Source: Nocardia miyunensis NBRC 108239
GTDB lineage: Bacteria; Actinomycetota; Actinomycetes; Mycobacteriales; Mycobacteriaceae
Assembly: GCF_001613065.1 (NCBI RefSeq)
Contig: NZ_BDBQ01000001.1
Coordinates: 124,001-188,000 of the forward strand
DNA length: 64,000 bases
Reading direction: 5' to 3'
Shown here: positions 1 to 8,424 of the stretch, piece by piece
How positions within the stretch are numbered: the stretch's first letter is position 1
How the letters are laid out: each line of letters opens with the position of its first letter
Notes under the pieces: model-generated
The model's database searches: none
What the model was told of the DNA's origin: nothing
Seen by the model: the letters and a program-made list of their open reading frames with translations, nothing else
Position numbers and translations under genes: made by a program

Positions 1-53
1 GCATGAACGCTCGCCGAGCCGAGGTCGTTCGAGCGGAGCTGTTACCGCAGACG

Positions 54-91
54 CCGATTGCGGCCGCACATCATCGTGCGGCCGCAATCGG
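54..91. terminator. Hairpin terminator downstream of the ferredoxin gene
   Basis: A perfect 16-bp inverted repeat (54-69 and 76-91) flanks a 6-nt loop. It lies 36 bp beyond the stop codon of the minus-strand ferredoxin. There is no T-run, which is common for actinobacterial terminators. Termination is inferred from position and stem strength. Confidence 0.7.
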
Positions 92-127
92 TCTCATCGT
101 CCGGCACCGCGGCCGACCAGCCCGCGG

Positions 128-328
128 TCAGTCCTCACTCAGGACGATCGCGCCTTCCGGGCAGCTGAAGGCCCCCAGCCGCGCCGACTCCTCGTGTCCC
201 GGCAGCACCTCGCGTTCGATGTCGCGGTTCGCCGAATAGCCCTCTTCATCGGGCTCGTACACATCATCGGCTACCGAATAGCATCGGCCGTGCCCGGTGC
301 ACAGCGCACCATCGATCCTCAGCTTCAT
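128..328 (-). CDS. Small 3Fe-4S-type ferredoxin, P450 partner
   Basis: A 66-residue ferredoxin starts MKLRIDGALCTGHGRC and ends with CPEGAIVLSED. The Cys pattern (CTGHGRC near residues 10-16, then CPEGA near the C terminus) is that of the single-cluster ferredoxins that feed electrons to bacterial P450s. It lies 5 bp downstream of the P450 stop in the same operon, so it is most likely that enzyme's donor. The ATG at 328 is chosen because an in-frame extension upstream would run into the P450 gene and has no ferredoxin character. A dedicated ferredoxin reductase is not adjacent. The FMN/2Fe-2S reductase at 4.5 kb or a distant reductase could serve. Confidence 0.88.
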   Translation of the reverse strand: MKLRIDGALCTGHGRCYSVADDVYEPDEEGYSANRDIEREVLPGHEESARLGAFSCPEGAIVLSED

Positions 329-333
329 GATGA

Positions 334-1554
334 TCAGCCTTTCGCTACTGCATCGCCGAAAGTGATCTCCAGCGATGTCGTCGTTCGAAGTTGCCCCGTT
401 TCCGTCTTCGCCGAAGTTCCCTCGGTGATATGGAAATTCGGGATGCGGCGCAGAAACTCCTCGAGCGTCACCTGAAGTTCGAGCCGGGCGAGATGGGATC
501 CGAGGCACCGGTGCGGTCCCATGCCGAAGGCCGAATGCACCACGCCTTTCCGGTGGATGTTCAACGTCGTGGGGTCATCCGTCGTTTCCGGATCACGCGA
601 CACCGCGGCATAATTCAGCGCGATCCAGTCGCCCTTCCGAAGTTCCAGATCGCCGAGGGTCGTATCCTGCGTGACGTAGCGCGCCGGCGCCACGACGGGC
701 GCGAACAGGCGAACGAATTCCTCGACCGCCTGCGGAATCAGCGCGGGGTCCCGGCACAGTTCGGCGCGCACGTCCGGATGCTGAGCGAGGTAGTTCACCG
801 CCGCCGTCATCGCGTGTGTGGTCGTGGCGAGCCCGCCGAAGACGAGATCGAGCACGATCGCGACCTTGTCCGCCCAAGGAGCGGGGGTACCGTCTTCCTG
901 TGCAACCCCCGCGTTGACGACGTCGACCACATCGCCGCGAGCCGGCTCGTCACCGCGCTTCGCCAGATACGCGTCGAGGTAGTCGTTCACCTTCTGGAAG
1001 TACTGGGGGCGTTCGGCCAGCGGACCGAAGGTGCCCTTGTCGATGCCCTCGAAGAGTTCGGGCAGGTCCGCCTCGGGAACTCCCATGACACACCGGAAGA
1101 ACACCATGCCCGGAAGGTGCGCCGAGAAGTCGCGGACGAAGTCGCAGTCCTTCTTGCCTTCGAAGGTATCTATCAACTCGTTGGCGATCGTGCGGATCTC
1201 GTCCTCGAATTCGGCGACGGCCGTCGGGGAGAAGAACGGGTTGAGCACCTTCCGCCATTTGTCGTGGTACGGAGGATCCGACTCCTCCGGCAGGATGGTC
1301 GGCGTTCCCTCCGGCCGGTTCAGCGCGTACCCCTTGGCGGAGCTGAACGTCCGCCAGTCCTGCGCGGCCTTCTTCACATCCTTGTAGGTGTTGATGACCT
1401 TGTATCCGTGTCCGGTTCGGCTGTGCGCGACCGGACATTTGGCGGCCATCTCATCGAGCACCTCGTCGAAGCGTTCGTTGAATTCCGGGTCCTCGAAGTC
1501 GAAGTCGGTGAACATATCGCGTTTGAACGGTCGAACGGGCGGGTTGTCAGCCAT
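334..1554 (-). CDS. Cytochrome P450 with atypical I-helix (406 aa)
   Basis: A full-length soluble bacterial P450. The haem-binding loop is FGMGPHRCLGSHLAR with the ligand Cys at residue 350, and the K-helix ExxR motif is E279-F-V-R282. The I-helix oxygen-activation motif reads GGLATTT (240-246), so the acidic residue of the usual (A/G)GxD/ETT motif is Ala. This may alter proton delivery. The gene sits between an aldehyde dehydrogenase (67 bp upstream) and a ferredoxin (5 bp downstream), which suggests hydroxylation or stepwise oxidation of a small substrate to an acid. An AGGAGAT ribosome-binding site precedes the ATG. The substrate is not predictable. Confidence 0.93.
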   Translation of the reverse strand: MADNPPVRPFKRDMFTDFDFEDPEFNERFDEVLDEMAAKCPVAHSRTGHGYKVINTYKDVKKAAQDWRTFSSAKGYALNRPEGTPTILPEESDPPYHDKWRKVLNPFFSPTAVAEFEDEIRTIANELIDTFEGKKDCDFVRDFSAHLPGMVFFRCVMGVPEADLPELFEGIDKGTFGPLAERPQYFQKVNDYLDAYLAKRGDEPARGDVVDVVNAGVAQEDGTPAPWADKVAIVLDLVFGGLATTTHAMTAAVNYLAQHPDVRAELCRDPALIPQAVEEFVRLFAPVVAPARYVTQDTTLGDLELRKGDWIALNYAAVSRDPETTDDPTTLNIHRKGVVHSAFGMGPHRCLGSHLARLELQVTLEEFLRRIPNFHITEGTSAKTETGQLRTTTSLEITFGDAVAKG

Positions 1555-1621
1555 CGGGACGATCTCCTTTTCTGTGGAACGGCAACTGCGGCCCGGATGA
1601 GGCCGGTCAGTTGGGTCGGCG

Positions 1622-3112
1622 CTATTCCGAGTACGCGCCGCTGAGCAGGATCTGCTTGATCTCGGTGAATTCGAAGATTCCTTCGGCGCCGCACTCGCGC
1701 CCCCAGCCGGACTGCTTGACTCCGCCGAAGGGCTCGGTCAGCGAACAACCGGCCAGGTTGAGCGCGACTCCACCGGAGCGAATGCGCCGCGCGATCTCGA
1801 GCGCGGCGTCGCGGTCGCCCGCGTAGACCGATGCGGCGAGGCCGAACTCGGTGTCGTTCGCGATCCGCACCGCGTCGTCGATGTCGTCATAGGCGATGAC
1901 GACGATGACCGGCCCGAAGACCTCTTCCTGCGCGATCTCCATATCGCTGGTCACATCGCGCAACAGTGTCGGCTCGAAGTAGTAGCCGCGCGTAATCCCT
2001 TCCGGCCGTTTGCCACCGGCCGCGACCACCGCTCCTTGCTCGAGCGCCCTGGCGAGCATGCGCTCGGTGCGCTCGACAGCGCGCTTGTTGGCCAGGGGGC
2101 CCAGATCAGTGTCCGGATCGAAGGGATCGCCCACCTTGATCGCCTTGAACGCATCGGCGAGTTTGCCGACGACCTCGTCATATCGCTTGCGGGAGACCAG
2201 AATTCGGGTGAGTGCCACACACACCTGTCCGCAACCACCGATCGCGCCCGGCACCAGCGTCGCCAGCACCTCGTCGATGTCGACATCGTCGGCCAGGATC
2301 GCGGGCGACTTTCCGCCGAGCTCGAGTCCGGTGCGCGCCAGCCGATTCGAGGTCTCCCGCACGACCTCCTTCGCCACCGCGGTACCGCCGGTCATGTGCA
2401 CCATGTCGATACCCGGATGGCCGACGAGGTACTTACTGGTCTCGAGTTCGGCGGCAAGGCCGCTGATGACGCCCGCCGGGAAACCGGCTGCCGCGGCGGC
2501 GTCCATGATCAGCCGCGAGGTCAGTTGGGACTCCGGCGCGAACTTGACCACGACGGTACACCCGGCGAGCAGCGCGGGGATGACCTTCATGCCCATCAGC
2601 GGGACCGGACCGTTGTAGGTCAGAATCGCGAGCACCGTTCCGATCGGCTGGTGCTGGACCAGCACTTCACTGGTGGCATTGGCCCGTGTCTGCTCCCACT
2701 CGAGGCCGGGTGCGATCTCGATGGCGTGACCCCAGATCGCCCGTCCGGCACCGGAGTTGATCATCTCGCTGTGCGCTCGCGTGTACCCGGACTCGAACAT
2801 CCAGGCGCGGTTCAGCGCGTCCAGCCGGGATTCGAGCTCATCGGCGAACACGCGACAGATCTTCGCCCGCTGATCGGCGGTCATACGCGGCCACGGGCCG
2901 TCGTCGAACGCCGCCCGGGCGGCGTTCACAGCGGCGTCGGCGTCAGCCACGCCGGGCGAAGGCACCGTGGCCACGACCTGCTCGTTCGAGGGCATCACGA
3001 CGTCGATGGTTCCGGTGCCGGCGGACGCGACCCACTCCCCCGCGATGAACACCTGCTGAAGTGCGGGGACGTCGACATCGAGCTTGTCCGCGGGCGCTGC
3101 GGTAGTTGACAT
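1622..3112 (-). CDS. NAD(P)-dependent aldehyde dehydrogenase (496 aa)
   Basis: An ALDH-superfamily enzyme that oxidises an aldehyde to a carboxylate. The active-site Cys is C298 in IGGCGQVCVAL, the general base is E264 in LELGGKSP, and N167 lies in the oxyanion segment TYNGP. Length and C-terminal signature (GGVKQSGWGRE) match the family. It is the first gene of the minus-strand operon ALDH-P450-ferredoxin. Its promoter faces the amidohydrolase operon and carries an AT-rich operator-like site 66 bp upstream of the ATG. The aldehyde may be the product of the neighbouring P450 or of the alcohol dehydrogenase at 20.7 kb (inference). Confidence 0.93.
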   Translation of the reverse strand: MSTTAAPADKLDVDVPALQQVFIAGEWVASAGTGTIDVVMPSNEQVVATVPSPGVADADAAVNAARAAFDDGPWPRMTADQRAKICRVFADELESRLDALNRAWMFESGYTRAHSEMINSGAGRAIWGHAIEIAPGLEWEQTRANATSEVLVQHQPIGTVLAILTYNGPVPLMGMKVIPALLAGCTVVVKFAPESQLTSRLIMDAAAAAGFPAGVISGLAAELETSKYLVGHPGIDMVHMTGGTAVAKEVVRETSNRLARTGLELGGKSPAILADDVDIDEVLATLVPGAIGGCGQVCVALTRILVSRKRYDEVVGKLADAFKAIKVGDPFDPDTDLGPLANKRAVERTERMLARALEQGAVVAAGGKRPEGITRGYYFEPTLLRDVTSDMEIAQEEVFGPVIVVIAYDDIDDAVRIANDTEFGLAASVYAGDRDAALEIARRIRSGGVALNLAGCSLTEPFGGVKQSGWGRECGAEGIFEFTEIKQILLSGAYSE

Positions 3113-3177
3113 ATTGACCTCTCGAATTCGTTCTCCGTGTCACCACACTGTGACGGAGGCAACACTTTAATGAGGTA

Positions 3178-3195
3178 TAACATAGTCATATTTTC
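3178..3195 (+). promoter_or_regulatory. Class I operator-like site A1 (upstream of ALDH)
   Basis: The sequence TAACATAGTCATATTTTC contains the half-sites AACAT and ATATT separated by 4 nt, an imperfect inverted repeat. Related 18-mers occur at 3291, 10841 and 10954. It is an AT-rich patch in otherwise high-GC DNA, 66-83 bp upstream of the ALDH start. Binding by a GntR/FCD regulator is inference. Confidence 0.5.
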
Positions 3196-3290
3196 AGCAC
3201 AAGACAAGAGTCCGTAGGCAGCCGCGCAATCCGACCAGACGCACACGGCACCCGAGTCTCGACATCACCCAGATTCGACTGTAATGTGCA

Positions 3291-3308
3291 TAACATACAC
3301 ATGTTTTA
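3291..3308 (+). promoter_or_regulatory. Class I operator-like site A2 (upstream of amidohydrolase operon)
   Basis: The sequence TAACATACACATGTTTTA contains a perfect inverted repeat, AACAT-N4-ATGTT (3292-3305). It lies 30 bp upstream of the amidohydrolase ATG, close to where a promoter would be. Its centre is 113 bp from that of site A1. The divergent pair at 10848/10963 has almost the same separation (115 bp). Confidence 0.55.
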
Positions 3309-3337
3309 CGCAACGTCGCCGAAGCAAGGAAACCTCC

Positions 3338-4480
3338 ATGACCACCGCATATGCCGCCGAACGGACCGATGATCAGAGGACGAAACTCGCGATCATCGAC
3401 TCCGATGTCCATCCGTATATGGAGAAGGGGCTGGCGACCCTGGTGCCCTACATGAGCAAGGCCTGGCAGCAGCGCCTGGGCATCGGGCTATCCGACGATT
3501 GGGCAGCGGGGTACGCGACATCGCAGTTCCACCTCCCGCTCGACTATCTCTACATCAACTCCTCCGGCGGCATGCGCGGCGACACCGCCCGTCCCGGAAT
3601 GGCTCCGGCCACCGATCCCGCCTTCACCGCCGCACAGCTGCTCGACGGCCGCGGGATCGACCGGGCGATCCTGCTGTCGGGACACCTGCTGGGCCTCGGA
3701 GCCATGCCCGACCCGCAGGTGGCGGCCACCATCGCCGCCGCTTACAACGACTGGATGTGTGAGCGCTGGCTGCAGTTCGACCAGCGGTATCGGGGCGGTC
3801 TGGTCATCGCGCCACAGGATCCCGAGCTCGCGGTGAAGGAGATCGACAGGGTGGCCGACCGCCCCGGGATCGTCGAGATCTTCATGCCCCTGCACGACAT
3901 CCTGATGGGCGAGAAGCACTACTACCCGATCTACGAAGCCGCGCAACGTCACGGGCTGCCCATCTGCGTCCATCCCAGCGGAACCGAGAATGTCTACGCT
4001 CGCGCACCCCGCATGGCCGGCACTCCGACCTACTACATCGAGTGGCACGCGCTGCTCGGTCAGATTCATCAAGCGAACACGGCAAGTCTGTTGTGCCACG
4101 GGGTATTCGAGCGATTCCCGGAGTTGAAGATCGTCATCGCCGAGGGGGGTATCGCCTGGATCGCGGAACTGACCTGGAAGCTCGACGCGGACTGGCACGG
4201 ATTGCGCGACGAGATCCCCTGGGTCAAGCGCCATCCGAGCGACTATCTCAACAGCAATATGCGGTTCACGACGCAGCCGTTCGTCGAACCGCCCAAGCGC
4301 GAGCACCTGACCGCGCTGATGGACATGATCAATGCCGAGCAGGTGCTGATGTTCAGCTCGGACTACCCGCACTGGAACTACAACGATCCGGTCAACGCCC
4401 TGGCCGGGCTCCCGGAGGACCTCCAGCGCCGGATCAAGGTCGACACCCCGCGGGAGCTCTACGGTGACCGCATCAATTGA
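3338..4480 (+). CDS. Amidohydrolase-2 family metal-dependent hydrolase/decarboxylase
   Basis: A 380-residue TIM-barrel protein of the amidohydrolase-related (ACMSD-like) family, whose members hydrolyse or decarboxylate aromatic and cyclic acids. Visible metal-site segments are IIDSDVHPYM near the N terminus, CVHPSGTE mid-protein and FSSDYPHWN near the C terminus. The ATG at 3338 is chosen over an in-frame ATG at 3284. It has an AAGGA ribosome-binding site at 3326-3330, and the earlier start would place the coding region across the operator-like site A2. It heads the plus-strand operon running to the Rieske ferredoxin. The substrate is unknown, but its position suggests a ring-cleavage or decarboxylation step. 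Confidence 0.85.
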   Translation: MTTAYAAERTDDQRTKLAIIDSDVHPYMEKGLATLVPYMSKAWQQRLGIGLSDDWAAGYATSQFHLPLDYLYINSSGGMRGDTARPGMAPATDPAFTAAQLLDGRGIDRAILLSGHLLGLGAMPDPQVAATIAAAYNDWMCERWLQFDQRYRGGLVIAPQDPELAVKEIDRVADRPGIVEIFMPLHDILMGEKHYYPIYEAAQRHGLPICVHPSGTENVYARAPRMAGTPTYYIEWHALLGQIHQANTASLLCHGVFERFPELKIVIAEGGIAWIAELTWKLDADWHGLRDEIPWVKRHPSDYLNSNMRFTTQPFVEPPKREHLTALMDMINAEQVLMFSSDYPHWNYNDPVNALAGLPEDLQRRIKVDTPRELYGDRIN

Positions 4481-4511
4481 GCGAACCCCCTCGACGATGA
4501 GGAACCTGACG

Positions 4512-5471
4512 ATGACAGCGAGCGATCCGGAAGTCGACCTCGACCTGGTGGTGAGCAACCGGCGGATGCTGACAGCCGACATAGTCGCGTTGGAGCTGAC
4601 CTCCGAAACGGGTGCCGCACTGCCGTTCTGGGCGCCCGGAGCGCATGTGGAAATGAAACTCGGCAACGGATTGGCCAGGCAGTACTCGCTGTGCGGAGAT
4701 CCCGCCGACCGCCATTGCTGGACCGTCGCGGTGCTGCGCGAGCCGAACAGCAGGGGAGGTTCGGACTACATCCACGACAAGCTCGACACCGGCGCCACCG
4801 TCGCCTGCCGCGGACCGCGCAACAATTTCCCGCTCGAGCCCGCCGGTGCGTACAAATTCGTCGCCGGCGGTATCGGCATCACACCGATGCTGCCCATGAT
4901 CGCCGCGGCGGAAGCGTCGGAGGTCCCGTGGACTCTCCTGTACGGGGGGCGTTCACTCGACTCGATGGCCTTTCGTGACGAACTGGCCCGCTACGGCGAC
5001 AAGGTGCGGATGCACCCGCAGGACACCGGCGGACTGCTCGATCTGGCCGCCGAGCTGGCGGTTCCCGAGCCCGATGTCGCCGTCTACTGCTGCGGCCCCG
5101 AGCCGCTGCTCGCCGCGATCGAGGGACACTGCGAAACCTATTGGCCGACAGGAGCTTTGCACGTCGAGCGGTTTCGGGCCGACCTTCCGGACCTGAGCGG
5201 CGCGCGGGCGATCGAAGTGGAACTCGCCCAGTCCGGCATCACCGTCATTGTGCCCGCGGACAAGAGCATCCTGGACGCCTTACTGGAGGCGGGCATCGAT
5301 GTCGACGCGTCATGTGAGGAGGGCACCTGCGGGACCTGCGAGGTAGTGGTGCTCGAAGGCACTCCGGAACACCACGACGTGGTGTTGACCGAGAGTGAGC
5401 GCGCCGGCGGTGACTGCATGATGGTGTGCGTCTCCCGCGCGCAAGGCAGCTGCCTGAAGTTGGACCTGTGA
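4512..5471 (+). CDS. Phthalate-dioxygenase-reductase-type iron-sulfur flavoprotein (319 aa)
   Basis: It transfers electrons from NAD(P)H through a flavin to a [2Fe-2S] centre and then to an oxygenase. In order it has a flavin-binding barrel with RQYSLCGD, a nucleotide-binding domain with VAGGIGITPML and YCCGPEPLL, and a C-terminal plant-type ferredoxin domain with Cys spacing C-x4-C-x2-C-x29-C (CEEGTCGTC onward). The ATG at 4512 has GAGGA 8 nt upstream. In-frame GTG 4464 and ATG 4497 would overlap or abut the preceding gene and lack a comparable site. No Rieske oxygenase alpha subunit is nearby. The partner may be a P450 or the Rieske ferredoxin at 7954 (inference). Confidence 0.88.
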   Translation: MTASDPEVDLDLVVSNRRMLTADIVALELTSETGAALPFWAPGAHVEMKLGNGLARQYSLCGDPADRHCWTVAVLREPNSRGGSDYIHDKLDTGATVACRGPRNNFPLEPAGAYKFVAGGIGITPMLPMIAAAEASEVPWTLLYGGRSLDSMAFRDELARYGDKVRMHPQDTGGLLDLAAELAVPEPDVAVYCCGPEPLLAAIEGHCETYWPTGALHVERFRADLPDLSGARAIEVELAQSGITVIVPADKSILDALLEAGIDVDASCEEGTCGTCEVVVLEGTPEHHDVVLTESERAGGDCMMVCVSRAQGSCLKLDL

Positions 5472-5548
5472 ATTTCATTCCAGAGTGCGCAACGCGTTCC
5501 GAATGCATCGGACGGAGCCGACCCGCGCCCGGGTAGACAAGGAAGACA

Positions 5549-6718
5549 ATGGTTTTCGAACTGGATCAGAAATATCTCGATATTCGTGACGAGGCGATCG
5601 CCCTGGCGACCGCGGCCGAACCGTTGGCCGTGGAGGCCGACGCGATGAGTACGGTGCACGAAGGCGTGCACAAACTGCTGGCCGGCAGCGGCCTGTGGAC
5701 GCTGATGGTCCCGGCCCGCTGGGGAGGACGCTTCGACGCCGTCGACCCGCTGGCCGTCAGCGTTGCGCGCGAGGTTCTCATGGGCACCTCCGCACACCTG
5801 GATTCTCTTTTCGCACTACAGGGGATCGGCAGTTTCGGATTGGCGCGAGCGGGCAGCGACGCCCTGCGCGACCACTGGCTGCCCAAGGTCGCCTCCGGGG
5901 AGGTCCTCGCCGGGCTCGGGCTCACCGAGCGGGACGCGGGCTCGGACCTGAAGAACATCGTCACCGAGGTTCGCCAGGATGGGCGTCGGCTCATGCTCAA
6001 CGGCAACAAGTCCTTCATCTCCAACGGTGGCGCCGCGGGGTTCTACTGCGTGCTGGCCCGAGAAGGCCAGGGGCTGAGCCTGTTTCTCGTGCCCGCCGGG
6101 ACCCCCGGGCTGGAGATCACCCCCACACCGGAGATCATCGCGCCGCACATCCTGGCCGATCTCGACTTCGACAACGTGGAGGTCGACGAGGCGAACCGGA
6201 TCGGGGACATCGGCAAAGGCCTGGACCACGTGCTCGCGACGCTCGCCGTGTTCCGGGTATCGGTCGCGGGCGCCTCGATCGGCCTGGCCCAGGCCGCGCT
6301 GAACGAGGCGGCCCGGCATGCGGGGACACGGATCCAGTTCGGACGGCCGCTGGCCAGACTCGGAGCGGTCGCGGACATGCTCGGCGCCTCATGGGCCGAA
6401 CTCGAGGCAGCACGACTGCTGACCTACAAGGCGGCCGACGCGGCCCGGGTCGACCCGGCCGCATCCCTGCATCTGAGCTCCATGGCGAAGCTGGTCGCCA
6501 GCGAGACCGCCGGCCGCATCACCGACCGAGCGGTACAGATCTCCGGCCGGTTCGGACTGGTCCGTGACTCCAAGCTCGAACGGCTGTACCGGCAGGCCCG
6601 CCCGATGCGGGTCTACGAGGGGTCGTCGGAAATTCTGCGGCTCGGCATCTCCAAAGCGCTCGTCAGCCAGGTCCTGGCCGACGATGGCAGCACGGCAGCC
6701 GGGCGAGTCACGCCATGA
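5549..6718 (+). CDS. Acyl-CoA dehydrogenase (389 aa)
   Basis: An FAD-dependent dehydrogenase that introduces an alpha,beta double bond in an acyl-CoA. Family landmarks are GLTERDAGSDL and NGNKSFISNGG in the middle domain, and RIQFGRPLARLGAV followed by the C-terminal helical bundle ending VYEGSSEILRLGISKAL. The last of these contains the usual glycine-rich tail but G(S)SEIL rather than GT-rich variants. It has an AAGGAAG ribosome-binding site, lies 77 bp after the reductase and overlaps the thiolase start by 4 bp. Together with the thiolase it indicates beta-oxidation of a CoA-activated intermediate. Confidence 0.9.
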   Translation: MVFELDQKYLDIRDEAIALATAAEPLAVEADAMSTVHEGVHKLLAGSGLWTLMVPARWGGRFDAVDPLAVSVAREVLMGTSAHLDSLFALQGIGSFGLARAGSDALRDHWLPKVASGEVLAGLGLTERDAGSDLKNIVTEVRQDGRRLMLNGNKSFISNGGAAGFYCVLAREGQGLSLFLVPAGTPGLEITPTPEIIAPHILADLDFDNVEVDEANRIGDIGKGLDHVLATLAVFRVSVAGASIGLAQAALNEAARHAGTRIQFGRPLARLGAVADMLGASWAELEAARLLTYKAADAARVDPAASLHLSSMAKLVASETAGRITDRAVQISGRFGLVRDSKLERLYRQARPMRVYEGSSEILRLGISKALVSQVLADDGSTAAGRVTP

Positions 6719-7890
6719 GGGCACCGGATACGGCTCAGGACGCGGTGATCGTCGATGCGGTGCGATCCCCCGTGGGACGAGGCCATGCCGAGAAGGGGGT
6801 GTTCCGCGATGTCCATCCCGCCGATCTGCTGGGGCAGTGCTACCAAGGCGTGCTGGCACGAGCTGGCGCCGATCCGCTCGCGATCGACAATGTGATCACC
6901 GGGTGCGCGAACCAGATCGCCGAGCAGTCCTCCGGTATCGCCCGCAGCGCCTGGCTGCAGAAGGGGCTACCCGCGACCACGGGCGCCACGACGGTCGACA
7001 TCCGCTGCGGTTCCGGCCAGCAAGCCGCGCATTTCGCCACGTCGTCGATCCGGGCCGGAATCGACCGGGCGGTCATCGCCGCCGGCGTGGAACATATGGG
7101 CCGCAACGGATTCCGAGTCAATCAGGGCTCGCAGGAACAATGGGGCCGGGCATTCACCGCGGAGTTGCACTCCCGCTACGGATTGGTGTCCCAGGGCGAG
7201 GCCGCCGAACGGCTGGCCGACGCCTACCGGATCAGCCGCGCCGAGATGGACGAATTCTCCGCGCTGTCGCACCAGCGCGCGGCGGCGGCCGCTCGCGACG
7301 GGCATCTTGGTCGTGAGATTCACCCCATCGACGCCGACGGGGTGAAGGTCGACGCCGATCAGGGCATCCGGCCCGGGTCGACGCCCGAAGCTCTCGCGGC
7401 CCTGAAGCCGGTATTCGCCCGGGATGGAAAGGTCACCGCCGGCAATTCCTCGCAAATTTCCGATGGCGCCGCCGCCGTGCTGCTCACCAGCGCGCAGTTC
7501 GCGCGGGACACCGGTCTGCGCCCGCGGGCGCGCGTGGTGGACCAGGTGGTGCTCGGCGTCGACCCGGTCGAAATGCTGACCGGTCCTATCGCCGCGACCA
7601 GGCGCATCCTCGAGCGAAACGGCATGAGCATCAGTGACATCGATGCGATCGAGATCAACGAAGCCTTCGCGTCGGTGGTGCTCGCCTGGCAACGGGAATT
7701 CCGGCCGGACATGGACCGCGTCAACAGCTGGGGTGGCGCGATCGCGATCGGACATCCGTTGGGCGCCACCGGCGCCCGCCTGCTGACCACTGTGGTCAAC
7801 CGGTTGGAGATCACCGATTCTCGCTTCGGCCTCGTGACGATCTGCTGCGGCGGGGGCCTCGGCACCGCCATGTTGATCGAGCGTCTCTGA
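6715..7890 (+). CDS. Thiolase (acetyl-CoA acyltransferase, 391 aa)
   Basis: It cleaves 3-oxoacyl-CoA with CoA. The nucleophile Cys is C98 in VDIRCGSGQQ. NEAF, GHPLGATGAR with H347, and CCGGGLG with C377/C378 complete the active site. It is translationally coupled to the acyl-CoA dehydrogenase by an ATGA overlap. A second thiolase (61.1 kb) belongs to another operon, and the thiolase-like protein at 13.9 kb lacks the nucleophile. This is therefore the apparently functional thiolase of region 1. Confidence 0.93.
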   Translation: MRAPDTAQDAVIVDAVRSPVGRGHAEKGVFRDVHPADLLGQCYQGVLARAGADPLAIDNVITGCANQIAEQSSGIARSAWLQKGLPATTGATTVDIRCGSGQQAAHFATSSIRAGIDRAVIAAGVEHMGRNGFRVNQGSQEQWGRAFTAELHSRYGLVSQGEAAERLADAYRISRAEMDEFSALSHQRAAAAARDGHLGREIHPIDADGVKVDADQGIRPGSTPEALAALKPVFARDGKVTAGNSSQISDGAAAVLLTSAQFARDTGLRPRARVVDQVVLGVDPVEMLTGPIAATRRILERNGMSISDIDAIEINEAFASVVLAWQREFRPDMDRVNSWGGAIAIGHPLGATGARLLTTVVNRLEITDSRFGLVTICCGGGLGTAMLIERL

Positions 7891-7953
7891 TACACCGCCG
7901 CGGCCGGCCCTCGCGCAAGCGCGCTTCCCCGAAAAGCAAGACTGGAGTAGGAC

Positions 7954-8310
7954 ATGACCCGCCATGTAATCGGCAAACTACAGGATTTTCCCGGCGACAC
8001 GCGCCGGGTGTTGGATATCGAGGGCGTGGAGATCGCTGTGTTCAATGTCGACGGCTCCTTACACGCCATGCGTAATACCTGTCCGCACAAGGGTGCGCCG
8101 CTGTGCACTCACGCACCCACCGGAATGATGCTCGAGAGCGCGCCGGACACCTATGAATGGGGACGCGAGGGTGAGATCGTGCGGTGCCCGTGGCACGGGT
8201 TCGAATTCAACCTGTCGGACGGAAAGTCGGTGCTCGCACCGGCGTTGAAGCTGCGCGCCCGGGTGTACCAGATCGACGTCGAGGGTGACGACGTCGCCCT
8301 GTACATCTGA
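7954..8310 (+). CDS. Rieske-type [2Fe-2S] ferredoxin (118 aa)
   Basis: A stand-alone Rieske domain. The cluster ligands are C43 and H45 (CPHKGAPL) and C78 and H81 (CPWHGFEF), and the 32-residue gap between the two boxes is longer than in most Rieske ferredoxins. It is the last gene of the plus-strand operon, followed at once by a strong hairpin. Proteins of this size carry electrons from a flavoprotein reductase to an oxygenase. No Rieske oxygenase large subunit is in the window, so its acceptor is unknown. It could also be an enzyme subunit rather than a carrier. Confidence 0.88.
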   Translation: MTRHVIGKLQDFPGDTRRVLDIEGVEIAVFNVDGSLHAMRNTCPHKGAPLCTHAPTGMMLESAPDTYEWGREGEIVRCPWHGFEFNLSDGKSVLAPALKLRARVYQIDVEGDDVALYI

Positions 8311-8334
8311 AATACCCTGTAAATCGACAAGATT

Positions 8335-8374
8335 CGCCGGCCGGACCCATCGTGTGCGATGGGTCCGGCCGGCG
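8335..8374. terminator. Bidirectional hairpin terminator
   Basis: A perfect 18-bp inverted repeat (8335-8352 and 8357-8374) has a 4-nt loop. It lies between the convergent Rieske ferredoxin (ends 8310) and GntR-1 (ends 8425) genes, so it can serve both strands. Confidence 0.85.
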
Positions 8375-8424
8375 ATTGCGCGGTGGGTGGGTCAGGGGTC
8401 GACGACCGGCTTCGCAGAACCGGA

